This document shows positions 12,308 through 22,414 of a stretch of 64,000 bases of DNA, one piece after another. Position 1 is the first letter of the stretch, and the number at the start of each line of letters is the position of its first letter. The notes below the pieces were generated by a model that saw only the letters and a list, made by a program, of their open reading frames with translations, was not told the DNA's origin and did not search any database. The stretch spans positions 434,001-498,000 of the forward strand of contig NZ_JOMR01000001.1 in the NCBI RefSeq assembly GCF_000711195.1, written 5' to 3'. The position numbers were made by a program, and so were the translations under genes. Source of the DNA: Thiomicrospira pelophila DSM 1534 (lineage in GTDB: Bacteria > Pseudomonadota > Gammaproteobacteria > Thiomicrospirales > Thiomicrospiraceae).

Positions 12308-13611
12308 TGAAAATTATAATGCAAGCGTTCGTATTTGCAATGGGTTTGATGGCTTTCAGCCTCTCGCAAGCTTCAATTGATATTCAAACCTGGCAGACAA
12401 GCAAAGGAGTGAAGGTTTTATTTGTAGAAGCTCCACAGCTGCCCATGGTGGATGTTGAAGTCACGTTTGATGCCGGCAGTGCTAGAGATGCAAAACAACC
12501 AGGCCTGGCGAATTTAACTTCCGCCTTGTTATCAGCCGGTACGGAGCAAAAAAACGAGCAACAAATCTCAATCGGCTTTAACAATCTAGGTGCGCAATTT
12601 GGCGGTCAAGCGAGTCGAGACTCGGCGAGCTTCAGTCTTCGTAGCTTAACGCGAGAAAACTTGCTGACACCAGCGTTGGATTTATTTGCCGAAGTGCTGA
12701 CTCAGCCCAGCTTTCCTAGCGAGATATTTGCACGCGATCAGGCGCGTTTGATTCAAGCTTTAAAACAGCGAGAAGAACAACCTAATCAGGTCGCGAGCTT
12801 GACCTTTTGGCAAACATTGTACTCCGGCCACCCTTATGCGAACCCAGTGGAAGGGAATATTGAGTCCGTGCAAGCCATTAAACCAAACGATTTAAAGGCC
12901 TTTTACCAACGTTATTATGTGGCAAAAAATGCCCAGGTATCGATTGTGGGCGCGATTGATCGTAAACAGGCCGAACAGATCGCGGAACGGCTTACAAGCT
13001 CGCTAAAAACCGGAGAACCAGCTCCCGCTTTGCCAGCGCCAAAACCCTTGCAAGAAGCGCAGTCTCAAGTGATCGACTTTAGTTCCGTTCAAACCCATTA
13101 CATGTTAGGTCAGTTAGGCGTTGAACGTGGACATCCTGATTACTATGCATTGTTTTTAGGCAATCATTTATTAGGCGGCAGTGGATTTGGCTCGTTATTA
13201 GTCGAAGAGGTGCGTGAAAAGCGCGGCTTAGTTTACAGCGTTTACAGCTATTTTGCGCCCATGCGGGTGGCTGGCCCTTGGGTGATTGGTTTATCGACCC
13301 AAAATAGTCAGGCTTCAGAGGCGGATCAAGTCGTAAAACAAACCTTAAAAGAGTTTATGGCTGACTTTTCAGATGAAAAACTGTCCGACATTAAAAGCAA
13401 CTTGATTGGTGGCTGGCCATTGCGTTTAGATAGCAATGGCAAAATATTGGGTTATATCAGCATGATCGGTTTTTATGATTTGCCGTTGGATTATTTGGAT
13501 GCTTTTCCTCGTCATATCGAGCGCTTAACGAAACAAGATGTATTAGACGCTTGGCAGCGTCATATTAAAACCGACAACATGTTAACGCTGATGGTCGGAC
13601 AGCCTGAGTAG
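12307..13611 (+). CDS. M16 family peptidase-like, non-catalytic subunit
   Basis: 434 residues with an N-terminal signal peptide (MAFSLSQAS boundary). The fold-level pattern is M16: an N-terminal domain starting with KGVKVLFVEAPQLPMVDVEVTFDAGSA split by substitutions, and a C-terminal VREKRGLVYSVYSYF block that normally carries the substrate-binding Arg/Tyr. The HxxEH zinc motif is missing: the aligned position reads NLTSALLSAGTE. It therefore probably forms the substrate-binding half of a heterodimer with the upstream catalytic subunit. The TGATG overlap indicates tight coupling. Codons at 12498-12509 hold a one-mismatch palindrome copy. Confidence 0.88.
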   Translation: MKIIMQAFVFAMGLMAFSLSQASIDIQTWQTSKGVKVLFVEAPQLPMVDVEVTFDAGSARDAKQPGLANLTSALLSAGTEQKNEQQISIGFNNLGAQFGGQASRDSASFSLRSLTRENLLTPALDLFAEVLTQPSFPSEIFARDQARLIQALKQREEQPNQVASLTFWQTLYSGHPYANPVEGNIESVQAIKPNDLKAFYQRYYVAKNAQVSIVGAIDRKQAEQIAERLTSSLKTGEPAPALPAPKPLQEAQSQVIDFSSVQTHYMLGQLGVERGHPDYYALFLGNHLLGGSGFGSLLVEEVREKRGLVYSVYSYFAPMRVAGPWVIGLSTQNSQASEADQVVKQTLKEFMADFSDEKLSDIKSNLIGGWPLRLDSNGKILGYISMIGFYDLPLDYLDAFPRHIERLTKQDVLDAWQRHIKTDNMLTLMVGQPE

Positions 13612-13625
13612 AGTAGATTTTGGCG

Positions 13626-14246
13626 ATGAGTAAATCCAGTAAAGCATCAAAACGGCCGAATTCTAGAAGCACCAGGCCTGGTGGTGTCATACGCATTATC
13701 GGCGGCGACTGGCGTGGCCGAAAACTGCCGGTTTTGGAACTGAACGGGTTACGCCCGACTTCTGACCGAGTGCGTGAAACCCTGTTTAACTGGTTGCAAT
13801 TCGAGATAGCCGGCAAACGCTGCTTGGATGTGTTTGCTGGATCTGGCGCGCTCGGGTTTGAAGCCAAGTCTCGTGGCGCGGCCGAAGTTTTAATGTTTGA
13901 AAAATCTGAAGCGGTTGCTAGTCAATTAAGACAAAACAGCCAGTTGCTAAAAGCAGAAGCGATAAAGGTACAAGCCACCGATAGTCTGCAATATCTTGCA
14001 CACAAAGCTGAAAAAACGTTTGATCTGGTGTTTATTGATCCACCCTTTAATCAACACTTAGTTCAGTCCACTCTGGATACGTTGTTTGAAAACGCTTGGA
14101 TTAACCACCAGACCTGGTTGTATATTGAACAGGAAAAAAAGCTGGATTGGCCGACTTTACCTAACGGTTGGCAAATTTACCGTGAAAAAACCACATCTCA
14201 AACCCGTTTTGCTTTATGGCACTATGTCGAACCGTCGCAATTTTAA
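13626..14246 (+). CDS. rsmD: 16S rRNA (guanine-966-N2)-methyltransferase
   Basis: Methylates G966 of 16S rRNA during 30S assembly, using S-adenosylmethionine. About 206 residues. A basic N-terminus leads into IIGGDWRGRKL, SDRVRETLFNWL near 50, the SAM-binding DVFAGSGALGFEA near 70, and the catalytic DPPF near 138. ATG at 13626 was preferred over TTG at 13620. An exact palindrome copy at 13671-13682 encodes TRPG in the variable N-terminal extension. coaD follows 44 nt later, a conserved pair. Confidence 0.94.
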   Translation: MSKSSKASKRPNSRSTRPGGVIRIIGGDWRGRKLPVLELNGLRPTSDRVRETLFNWLQFEIAGKRCLDVFAGSGALGFEAKSRGAAEVLMFEKSEAVASQLRQNSQLLKAEAIKVQATDSLQYLAHKAEKTFDLVFIDPPFNQHLVQSTLDTLFENAWINHQTWLYIEQEKKLDWPTLPNGWQIYREKTTSQTRFALWHYVEPSQF

Positions 14247-14281
14247 AAGACTCAAGGTATGATGTGCGCAACAATTAATGA

Positions 14282-14770
<489 letters not shown>

Positions 14771-14778
14771 GTTGAGCT

Positions 14779-17535
14779 TTAAAGCCATTTCACTTTTAAA
14801 ACCTGTTTAATCCCTGACAAAATCAATGTCGGTAAGGCGGATAGGCCGATGACGATAAGCAGGTGTTCCACTTCTATGGCCGTTGTGCCCAACAGGGTTT
14901 GTCCCCAAGACCAATACACCATACTGACCGATAGCGCGGCTGAACCTGCGACCGCCCAGAGTAACGCCGGGTTGCTAAATGGGTTGCGTTGATAAAGCGT
15001 GGTAAAGGTGCGAGCATCAAAAATATGAAATAACTGGCCAAATATCAAAGTCATAAAAGCTAGGGTTTGTGCATATTCCTGGCTGTAGTCTTGGTTAATG
15101 GCCGTTATAAATACAGCATAAGTCAGCGCGCCCATTACCAGTCCACGAATAATGATTCGATGACTCAAATGATTGGCAAAAAAACTTTCATTCGAAAGAC
15201 GAGGTTGGCGTTTCATGACATCGTTTTCGGCACCATCAACGCCTAACGCAAGCGCGGGGATACCATCACTGACCAAGTTAACCCAAAGAATCATTAAGGG
15301 TGCGAGAGTAAGTAAGGGCTCACCATTGATAAGCGCAAATGCAAATAATAGAGCGGATACTTCACTGACGTTGGCTGTTAGCGCTTGGCGGATAAATTTG
15401 CGGATATTGTCGTAAATGCGACGACCTTCTTGAACCGCCGTTACAATCGTTTTGAAGTTATCGTCCAATAAAATCAAGTCAGCGGATTCTTTGGCTACGC
15501 CTGTGCCGCTCATGCCCATCGCGACACCAATGTCGGCGGTGCGCAAGGCTGGTGCATCATTCACGCCGTCACCCGTCATGGCGACGACTTCTTGATGCGC
15601 TTGAAGCGCATGCACGATTCGTAACTTGTGTTCGGGGGTAACGCGCGCAAATACACGGATGTTTTTAACACAATTGTAAAGTTGCTGGTCATCCAGCTCA
15701 TTCAATTCTGCGCCTGTCAGTGTCGGACTCTCGGCGGAGTCGATAATGTGCATTTGCAAGGCAATCGCTTTGGCGGTTTCAACATGATCACCGGTGATCA
15801 TCACCACTCCGATGCCAGCATTGTGACAATCTATAACCGCTTGGGTGGCTTCAGGTCTGGGCGGATCAATGATGCCGTAAATACCTTTTAAAGTAAGTTC
15901 GGTTTCTAAGGCCGTATCCGGTGACTCTAATTCGCTATCACTGAGTTTTCGGTAAGCAATTGCGAGCGTTCGTAACGCCTGGCGGCCAAATTCATTTGCG
16001 ACATCGTGGGCTTCTTCTTGGTAATGCGTGAAGTTTACAGTTTCACCATGGCGGGTCATATAATCACAGCGATTCATAATGACATCAGGTGCTCCTTTAA
16101 CATACAACCAGGCCTGGTTGTCTTCATCACGCACAATCACACTCATCATTTTTCGGCTTGAATCAAATGGGAAACTGACTTCGATATCGTAATCGTTTAG
16201 AAGTTGCTCCTTGGTGATTTTTGCTTTAGCCGCAGCCACGACAATCGCGCCCTCGGTGGGTAATCCATGGATGGAGTGCTGGCCGTTGCTTTCAACTAAT
16301 CGGGTATCGCTGCACAAAGCTGACATTTTAAGCATTTTCATTAAAGGCTTGTGGGTGTGGGCTTCGATAGGTTGGTCATCTTTATCATAAAACTGGCCTT
16401 TCGGCTCGTATCCGACACCATCCACGCGCAAGGTTTCGCCCGCGACCCAGATTTTCTGAACTTGCATTTTGTTTTGGGTGAGTGTGCCTGTTTTATCCGA
16501 GCAGATAATGGTCGTAGAACCCAGGGTTTCGACCGAAGTAAGGTGTTTCGCCAGGGCATTCGAACGCATCATTTGATAAGCGCCCAAGGTTAATACAATG
16601 GTAACGACCGTCGGAAGGCCTTCTGGAATCGCGGCGACCGCGAGCGAAATGCCGGTGCTGCTCATGTTAACCAAGCTCATGCCTTGGAAAAAGCCCATCG
16701 CCATAATAACGGCGACAATGATGAGCGCGGCCCAAATTAAAATATGCGACATGCTTTTGATGCGCTGTTGTAAGGGAGTTAAGCGTTGCTCGCTACTTTC
16801 CATCAATTCAGCAATATGGCCGACTTCGGTATTCATACCGGTACCGGTGACAATCGCGGTCGCATAGCCGTGGGTTACCGAGGTGCTCATAAAGCACATG
16901 TTGACTTGATCCGCCAAGATTAAACTTGGATCATTCAAGGTTTGGGTGTTTTTTCTTACTGGATCGGATTCGCCGGTGAGGGCGGATTCATCAATTTGGA
17001 GTTGAACGGTTTCTACTAAGCGCGCATCCGCCGGAATAATCGTGCCGGTTTCCAGCTTAATTAAATCGCCCGGCACCAAATCGGCCGCGGCTAAGTTTTG
17101 CCATTCGCCGTCGCGTTTTACCCAGCACTTGGGGGCGGCCATGTCACGTAATGCATCCATTGAACGCTGAGCTTTAAATTCTTGCATAAAGCTGATCGTT
17201 GCGTTGATTAAGATGATGGCGGTAATCGCAAACGCATCGACATAATGCTGAATATAAAAGGACAGCAAGGCGCCAAAAAATAACACAATTAAAAGAGGGT
17301 TTTTAAGCTGACGCAAGAACAATGGGATAATCGCGACACCATGGGTTTCGCTGAGCTGGTTTGGCCCATGTTGCGCTAGGCGTTTTTCGGCCTCATCTTG
17401 GCTTAAGCCCAATATCGAATCGGTCGCAAAGTGCTGGCTTAGCTGTTCGATGTCATGCGTAAAAAACGGAGTCGATTCAGTCTGCTCTGGCTTGGATGGT
17501 TCAGAATTCGTTTGATCGTTATGCGCTAAGCTCAT
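14779..17535 (-). CDS. P2A-type cation (probably Ca2+) transporting ATPase
   Basis: A 918-residue P-type ATPase of the inner membrane. The N-terminal cation-ATPase domain is at about 28-95. TGES in the actuator domain is at 187-190, and PEGLP in helix M4 at 304-308. The phosphorylated Asp347 lies in SDKTGTLT. TGDGVNDAPALRTADIG is the hinge, followed by six C-terminal helices. PEGLP and NLVSDGIPALALG in M6 are the SERCA/PMR1-type signature, favouring Ca2+ (or Mn2+) efflux. A Na+-type pump cannot be excluded. It stands alone, convergent with coaD. Codons at 16107-16118 hold an exact palindrome copy (QAW), extended to 18 bp. Confidence 0.9.
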   Translation of the reverse strand: MSLAHNDQTNSEPSKPEQTESTPFFTHDIEQLSQHFATDSILGLSQDEAEKRLAQHGPNQLSETHGVAIIPLFLRQLKNPLLIVLFFGALLSFYIQHYVDAFAITAIILINATISFMQEFKAQRSMDALRDMAAPKCWVKRDGEWQNLAAADLVPGDLIKLETGTIIPADARLVETVQLQIDESALTGESDPVRKNTQTLNDPSLILADQVNMCFMSTSVTHGYATAIVTGTGMNTEVGHIAELMESSEQRLTPLQQRIKSMSHILIWAALIIVAVIMAMGFFQGMSLVNMSSTGISLAVAAIPEGLPTVVTIVLTLGAYQMMRSNALAKHLTSVETLGSTTIICSDKTGTLTQNKMQVQKIWVAGETLRVDGVGYEPKGQFYDKDDQPIEAHTHKPLMKMLKMSALCSDTRLVESNGQHSIHGLPTEGAIVVAAAKAKITKEQLLNDYDIEVSFPFDSSRKMMSVIVRDEDNQAWLYVKGAPDVIMNRCDYMTRHGETVNFTHYQEEAHDVANEFGRQALRTLAIAYRKLSDSELESPDTALETELTLKGIYGIIDPPRPEATQAVIDCHNAGIGVVMITGDHVETAKAIALQMHIIDSAESPTLTGAELNELDDQQLYNCVKNIRVFARVTPEHKLRIVHALQAHQEVVAMTGDGVNDAPALRTADIGVAMGMSGTGVAKESADLILLDDNFKTIVTAVQEGRRIYDNIRKFIRQALTANVSEVSALLFAFALINGEPLLTLAPLMILWVNLVSDGIPALALGVDGAENDVMKRQPRLSNESFFANHLSHRIIIRGLVMGALTYAVFITAINQDYSQEYAQTLAFMTLIFGQLFHIFDARTFTTLYQRNPFSNPALLWAVAGSAALSVSMVYWSWGQTLLGTTAIEVEHLLIVIGLSALPTLILSGIKQVLKVKWL

Positions 17536-17552
17536 GGTGACCTCTATTTAGA

Positions 17553-17999
17553 TTAACGATTTCGAGTGACCAGTTTAAACGGGATCTGTAATAGGGTTCC
17601 ATCAGCCTGCTGAAGCAGAAGACTGATTTGCCATTCCATCATCTCATTGGTACAAAAAGCCAGCATTGAGCTACCGGTGAAACGACCAGGTTGAGCTGGA
17701 TCGGCTTTTAGGGTGACACGGTTGTATCCCATGTACATATTAATGCCTGAAATATCCAACTCGAGCGTTTGGGCTTCTAAGTTATTAAGTTGAACCTCAA
17801 TCTGAAAGGGTTTGGCGAGCGGAATCGGTTGAGGCTGAATGCTCAAGCTAGCTATTGAATTGCCTTGTTGTGCCTGACAAGTTTGTTGGTGAAGGTCACA
17901 ATCTTCGATAAGCGGCCAAGATTGAATGTCGGGCTTATTTTGGCAAGCACTTAACAGCACAAGACTGAGAAGCCCAATTAAGATCGATGAAAATTTCAT
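17553..17999 (-). CDS. small hypothetical lipoprotein
   Basis: 148 residues. A short signal peptide ends in the lipobox LLSAC, with lipidated Cys at about residue 19. After it come a Cys pair (CDLHQQTC) and an all-beta, immunoglobulin-like pattern ending in EWQISLLLQQADG. I do not recognise the family. It overlaps mutM by 4 nt and probably shares its transcript. A periplasmic or outer-membrane location is inferred from the lipobox. Confidence 0.7.
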   Translation of the reverse strand: MKFSSILIGLLSLVLLSACQNKPDIQSWPLIEDCDLHQQTCQAQQGNSIASLSIQPQPIPLAKPFQIEVQLNNLEAQTLELDISGINMYMGYNRVTLKADPAQPGRFTGSSMLAFCTNEMMEWQISLLLQQADGTLLQIPFKLVTRNR

Positions 18000-18853
18000 T
18001 TTGACGTCTTCTCCTGCCTAGGGCGGCGTTTTTTAGGTAGCGGTTGGCATGTTGGGCAAATATAACTCGCACGTTGAAAGTGAACTGCGCGCTCAATTAT
18101 TGTGCCGCAGTTTAGACATGGTTGATCCGCGCGACCATACACAAATAGTTTTTGCACGAAATAACCAGGGCGGCCACTCGGACTAAGAAAATCTTTTAAG
18201 GTTGTGCCTCCCTGGTCAATGGCCGCGCTTAATACCTGTCGAATTTGTGTAACTAATTTTTCGCATTCTAATAGAGTTAAATCTTTCGCGGGTTTTAAAG
18301 GATGCACCCCACTTAAAAACAAGGATTCATTGGCATAAATATTTCCGACTCCGACCAGAAAATGACTGTTCATAATTAAGGATTTAATCGCGGTATTTCG
18401 AGTTCGAGTCGCCTGCCAAAGATAGTCGGAATTAAATTCATCCGATAAAGGTTCCGGGCCAAGCTTCTTGAGGAGCGCATGATGTTCAAGCGGTTGATCT
18501 GTCCATAACCAAGCCCCAAAACGTCGTGTGTCCTGATACCTTAAACAGCTTCCATCCTCAAACACCAGGTCAATGTGATCATGCTTGCCCGCTGGGATGG
18601 ATTGAGTCAGAACCCTCAAATGCCCAGACATGCCTAAGTGAATCAAAATATGACCAACAGAGGTTTTAAGCAATAAATATTTGCCACGCCGTTTAACTGA
18701 CTCAATCACCAGGCCTGGTAGTATGGTTTTGAGTTCAGCCGGAACCGGCCAGCGTAGCTGATTTTGGCGTATTTGAATTTCTACGATACGCTTGTGGCAA
18801 ATTTGGTTCTCAATGCCGCGTTTAGTGGTTTCGACTTCAGGAAGCTCGGGCAC
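17996..18853 (-). CDS. mutM: formamidopyrimidine-DNA glycosylase
   Basis: Base-excision repair glycosylase/AP lyase that removes 8-oxoguanine and formamidopyrimidines. 285 residues, slightly longer than the usual 270 because of a basic tail. The N-terminus PELPEVETT supplies the catalytic Pro2 and Glu3. GVGNIYANESLF lies near 170, and a C-terminal four-cysteine zinc finger (CLNC ... CPTC) ends near 265. The start is GTG at 18853, required to place Pro at position 2. The upstream epimerase gene ends only 2 nt before. Codons at 18708-18719 hold an exact palindrome copy (PGLV). Confidence 0.96.
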   Translation of the reverse strand: MPELPEVETTKRGIENQICHKRIVEIQIRQNQLRWPVPAELKTILPGLVIESVKRRGKYLLLKTSVGHILIHLGMSGHLRVLTQSIPAGKHDHIDLVFEDGSCLRYQDTRRFGAWLWTDQPLEHHALLKKLGPEPLSDEFNSDYLWQATRTRNTAIKSLIMNSHFLVGVGNIYANESLFLSGVHPLKPAKDLTLLECEKLVTQIRQVLSAAIDQGGTTLKDFLSPSGRPGYFVQKLFVYGRADQPCLNCGTIIERAVHFQRASYICPTCQPLPKKRRPRQEKTSK

Positions 18854-18855
18854 TT

Positions 18856-19713
18856 TTAGCGTCTCAATATTTGGGTTAAGGCGGCCTGAGCATCCGGGTA
18901 TTGGAACTTAAACCCCAGTTTTTCAAGTCGTGTAGGCACTACACAACTGCTATGCGTAAGCACCTGAGCACCTTCACCAAATAGCCAGGTGAGTAATTTT
19001 TCAGGCATCGGCAAGCCAAATGGGCGCCGCAAAACTTTGGCTAGCGTGCGCCCAAACTCTCTTTGAGTAAGTGGTTGAGGTGCGGTGACATTGATCGCAC
19101 CACGATGTTCTGGGTGCTGAATCGCCCAACGAAAGGCTTCCACCACATCATCAATATGCACCCAGCTAAAACATTGTTCACCGGTTACCACTGGCCCACC
19201 TAGCCCAAGCCGAAACGCGGGCAACATTTTCTTTAAGGCTCCGCCATCTTTGCCCAAAACTACGCCGAAACGCATAATGAGAGGTTCAGGGCTAAGTTTG
19301 CGACTGGCATTTTCCCAAGCTTGGCCTAGCTCGCCCAGAAAACTATCATCGACTTCATCGCAAGACTCATCCAGCGGTTCGCCGCAAGGGCGCTGCGGGT
19401 AAAGCCCAATTGCCGATATCGCAATGACTTGCTTGGGAGGGGTGTCCAACAAAGCGAGCGCTTCCGCTAAAAGCTCAGTTGTATCAATGCGACTCGTGTA
19501 TAGCGTTTGCTTATAGGTTTCATTCCAGCGTTGACCAATATTGGCGCCTGACATTTGAATCACAATATCTTGCGCTTTAAGCAACTCGGTTAGGTTCTCA
19601 ATACAGTTATAAGCACTGCGCCCCATTTGAATTACGTTATGCCCGTCATGGCGTAGGGCTTTGGCCAAATGGCGGCCTACAAATCCGGTGCCACCAAGAA
19701 TGAGTAGATTCAT
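18856..19713 (-). CDS. TIGR01777-type NAD(P)-dependent epimerase-like protein
   Basis: 285 residues, extended short-chain dehydrogenase fold. The N-terminus LILGGTGFVGRHL is the dinucleotide-binding GxxGxxG. The middle has ISAIGLY, SWVHIDDV and GAINVTAPQP, and the C-terminus ends in a DUF1731-like block (REFGRTLAKVLRRPFGLPMP). This is the pattern of the YfcH/SDR39U1 family, whose substrate is unknown. It is upstream of mutM in the same orientation with a 2-nt gap. Confidence 0.85.
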   Translation of the reverse strand: MNLLILGGTGFVGRHLAKALRHDGHNVIQMGRSAYNCIENLTELLKAQDIVIQMSGANIGQRWNETYKQTLYTSRIDTTELLAEALALLDTPPKQVIAISAIGLYPQRPCGEPLDESCDEVDDSFLGELGQAWENASRKLSPEPLIMRFGVVLGKDGGALKKMLPAFRLGLGGPVVTGEQCFSWVHIDDVVEAFRWAIQHPEHRGAINVTAPQPLTQREFGRTLAKVLRRPFGLPMPEKLLTWLFGEGAQVLTHSSCVVPTRLEKLGFKFQYPDAQAALTQILRR

Positions 19714-19805
19714 GTTGTCTCCCTTAATCCAAACCAGCTCACTTTGGTGAGTCGGCTGGGTGATGAATTCGGTATACTTATTTTAATGATGTTAAAAGGT
19801 AGCTT

Positions 19806-20510
19806 ATGAAACTTAAAAATGCAATTTTGATTACCGGTGCCGGCCAACGAATTGGTTTGCATCTAGCTAAGCAATTTCTACTAGAGAAAGATTATCCAGT
19901 AATTTTCAGTTTTCGCAATGGTAAACCGGGTGTGGATGAGTTGAAAAAACTTGGAGCTCATGGGGTTCAAGTCGATTTTACCGATGCCAAACAACGTGCC
20001 GCCTTTATTCAGGAGGTAGGAGAACTCGCCGGCAGTTTACGCGCGATTGTCCATAACGCCTCTATTTGGCTAGATGATGAGGTGGATAACAGCTTTGAGC
20101 AGCAATGGCAGGTGCATGTAAACACGCCTTACGAGCTTAACCGATCCTTGACGCCTCTGCTGCGTGCGAGCGATAGTGCATTAAAAGACATTATATCTTT
20201 GAGTGATGCTGGTATCGAACGTGGTTCGGCTAGTCAAATTGGGTATTGTGCCTCAAAAGCCGCGTTACAAAATATGACGCGATCATTTGCGCAGGCTTTA
20301 GCACCAGATATTAAAGTCAACGACATTGCACCGGGTCTTATTATGTTTAATGATCAAGATGAGGCGGGTTATCGGGAAAAACGCTTACAAAAATCCTTGC
20401 TGGGAATTGAGCCTGGCCCGCAGGTGGTTTTTGACGCGGTAAATTATCTGATGAATAGTCCCTATAGTACCGGCACCACTTTGACGCTTGATGGTGGCCG
20501 GCGTTTTTAA
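19806..20510 (+). CDS. folM: FolM-type short-chain reductase (dihydromonapterin reductase-like)
   Basis: 234 residues, classical SDR. TGAGQRIGLHLA binds NADPH at residues 10-21. HNASIW stands for NNAG, Ser at SLSDAG and Tyr/Lys in GYCASKAAL form the catalytic set, and KVNDIAPGLIMFN and a terminal TLTLDGGRRF complete the fold. The GQRIG start, the FN motif and the DGGRRF end resemble FolM, which reduces dihydromonapterin and shows dihydrofolate reductase side activity. The window also carries folE2, so a pterin link is plausible. The assignment is by pattern, and another SDR role is possible. It is convergent with ggt, with 3 nt between them. Confidence 0.75.
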   Translation: MKLKNAILITGAGQRIGLHLAKQFLLEKDYPVIFSFRNGKPGVDELKKLGAHGVQVDFTDAKQRAAFIQEVGELAGSLRAIVHNASIWLDDEVDNSFEQQWQVHVNTPYELNRSLTPLLRASDSALKDIISLSDAGIERGSASQIGYCASKAALQNMTRSFAQALAPDIKVNDIAPGLIMFNDQDEAGYREKRLQKSLLGIEPGPQVVFDAVNYLMNSPYSTGTTLTLDGGRRF

Positions 20511-20513
20511 ATC

Positions 20514-22193
20514 TTATGGGTTTGTTTTCCAGACACGGCTTTCGCCGCGACCCCGTTTATCCGAGGCGGCTTCTAAATCGCCAAACTTGGAACGACTGAT
20601 AAATTGTAAATCACCAAAAAATCGACGCTGGGACAACTTATAACCTTGGTTTGTTAGTGTTTGAATGGTGTTGGCCTCCAAAGAGGGGTGATAGCCAATT
20701 TCATCTTTTGGCCAGAGCTGGTGGTGAACCCGCGATGCATCCACAGCTTGTTGTGCGGTCATGTCAAATTCAACATTATTTACCAATGCTTGGAATACAC
20801 TCGTGATAATGGTCGAGCCGCCTGGTGTGCCAATCACTTTGGATACCTTGCCATCGCGCAATAAAATGGTCGGGGTCATCGACGACAACATGCGTTTATT
20901 AGGCGCAATCGCATTGGCTTTGCCGCCGATTACACCAAATATATTGGGCACACCCGGCTTAGCTGAAAAATCATCCATTTCATCATTCATCAAAAATCCA
21001 GCCCCCTCAATTACGACACCACTGCCAAACGGCATGTTTAAGGTTGTAGTATTTGAAACGGCATTGCCTTGCGCATCCAAAATTGAAAAGTGGGTGGTTT
21101 GTTCGCTTTCCTCCAGGCCTGGTTTAATTTCAGGCGTGGGCGAAATGCGAATCGGATCGACTTCTAATGCACGTTCAGCCAAATAGTCGGCGGCAATCAA
21201 TTTGTTCATTGGGACGCTGTGAAAGTCAGGGTCGCCTAAATATTCAGCCCGATCTGCATACACGCGTTTTTTGATTTCGGCGAGTAGGTGAATGTAGCTG
21301 GCGCTATTATGGTGCAAGCCTTCAAACTCGTACGATAGTTCGGTTTTCATTTTTAAGAGTTGAATGAGTGCAATGCCGCCAGAGCTGGGCGGTGGCGCAG
21401 AATAGACATCATAACCCTGCCAAAGAGTGTGTACTGGTTGCCGCCATTTAGCTTGGTAGTTGGCGAGATCCGCCAAGGTAATTAAGCCTTGGTTAGCTTG
21501 CATTTGTTTTGCAATTAACTGGGCGGTTTCACCTTTATAAAACTCATTCGCGCCATGTTCGGCGATGCGTTTAAGAGTATTGGCCAGTTCAGGTTGTTTG
21601 AAGACGTGTTCGGCTTTTAGGTTGCCAAAGTAGTTGGAAAAGTTGAGGTTATCGGCTTTTTCATAAGCCCAGTCTTGATACCAGCTGGCTGTTTCCGCTA
21701 ACTTTGGGTGAACCTTAAAGCCGTTCTGAGCTAAGTCTATAGCTGGTTCAATTAACTCCGACCAATTCAGCTGACCATAAACTTGGTGTGCTTGCCATAA
21801 CCCCATTACACTGCCTGGCACGCCTGACGCATGGTAGCCAACCAGCGAACGATTTGGAATCACTTCGCCATTCTTATCTAAATAGAGGTCTTTATGCGCC
21901 GCCTGGGGGGCGGTTTCACGGTAATCCAAAAATCGAGTTTCGCCTTTGGCATGAATTAACATAAAACCGCCACCGCCTAAGTTCCCGGCTTCAGGATAGG
22001 TGACGGCCAAACTAAAAGAAGCGGCGACGGCGGCATCAATAGCATTGCCTCCCTTGTCTAAGACAGATTGTGCGACCTCAGCCGAATAGAGGTCAGGCAT
22101 CGCCAGCGCCGAGCGCGAATTAGCGTAGGCTGAGTGGCCGTTGGCTAAAATATAAAAACTTACAACAATCCATAGTGTTCGAAAAAACAACAT
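20514..22193 (-). CDS. ggt: gamma-glutamyltransferase precursor
   Basis: Periplasmic enzyme that cleaves gamma-glutamyl bonds of glutathione and transfers or hydrolyses the glutamyl group. 559 residues with a signal peptide (ILANGHSAYA). SALAMPDLYSAEVAQSVLDKGGNAIDAAVA is broken by normal family substitutions. The autocatalytic Thr lies in QTTHFS near residue 367, and GGSTIITSV near 473 forms the glycine loop. Autoprocessing into large and small subunits before that Thr is expected. Codons at 21112-21123 hold a one-mismatch palindrome copy. The glutathione synthetase gshB lies at 41 kb. The 221 bp upstream (22194-22414) show no clear element. Confidence 0.94.
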   Translation of the reverse strand: MLFFRTLWIVVSFYILANGHSAYANSRSALAMPDLYSAEVAQSVLDKGGNAIDAAVAASFSLAVTYPEAGNLGGGGFMLIHAKGETRFLDYRETAPQAAHKDLYLDKNGEVIPNRSLVGYHASGVPGSVMGLWQAHQVYGQLNWSELIEPAIDLAQNGFKVHPKLAETASWYQDWAYEKADNLNFSNYFGNLKAEHVFKQPELANTLKRIAEHGANEFYKGETAQLIAKQMQANQGLITLADLANYQAKWRQPVHTLWQGYDVYSAPPPSSGGIALIQLLKMKTELSYEFEGLHHNSASYIHLLAEIKKRVYADRAEYLGDPDFHSVPMNKLIAADYLAERALEVDPIRISPTPEIKPGLEESEQTTHFSILDAQGNAVSNTTTLNMPFGSGVVIEGAGFLMNDEMDDFSAKPGVPNIFGVIGGKANAIAPNKRMLSSMTPTILLRDGKVSKVIGTPGGSTIITSVFQALVNNVEFDMTAQQAVDASRVHHQLWPKDEIGYHPSLEANTIQTLTNQGYKLSQRRFFGDLQFISRSKFGDLEAASDKRGRGESRVWKTNP

Positions 22194-22414
22194 GACAAGC
22201 CTCGATTGACAATAGATAGGGTTTTTATAGTACCTTTTTTTGGATGGTTTGCCAGCTTAGTATAAAAAAGATGAGAATAATTATGGTTTGAGTCTGTCAA
22301 CCTGGACCTATAGTAAAAACTTTGATGTCTATTAGTATATTTGATAGGTAATTATGTTTATTTAGGTTCAAAATGAGGTAGATCAACTAAGTAAATGAAT
22401 CATATGGACGAGTT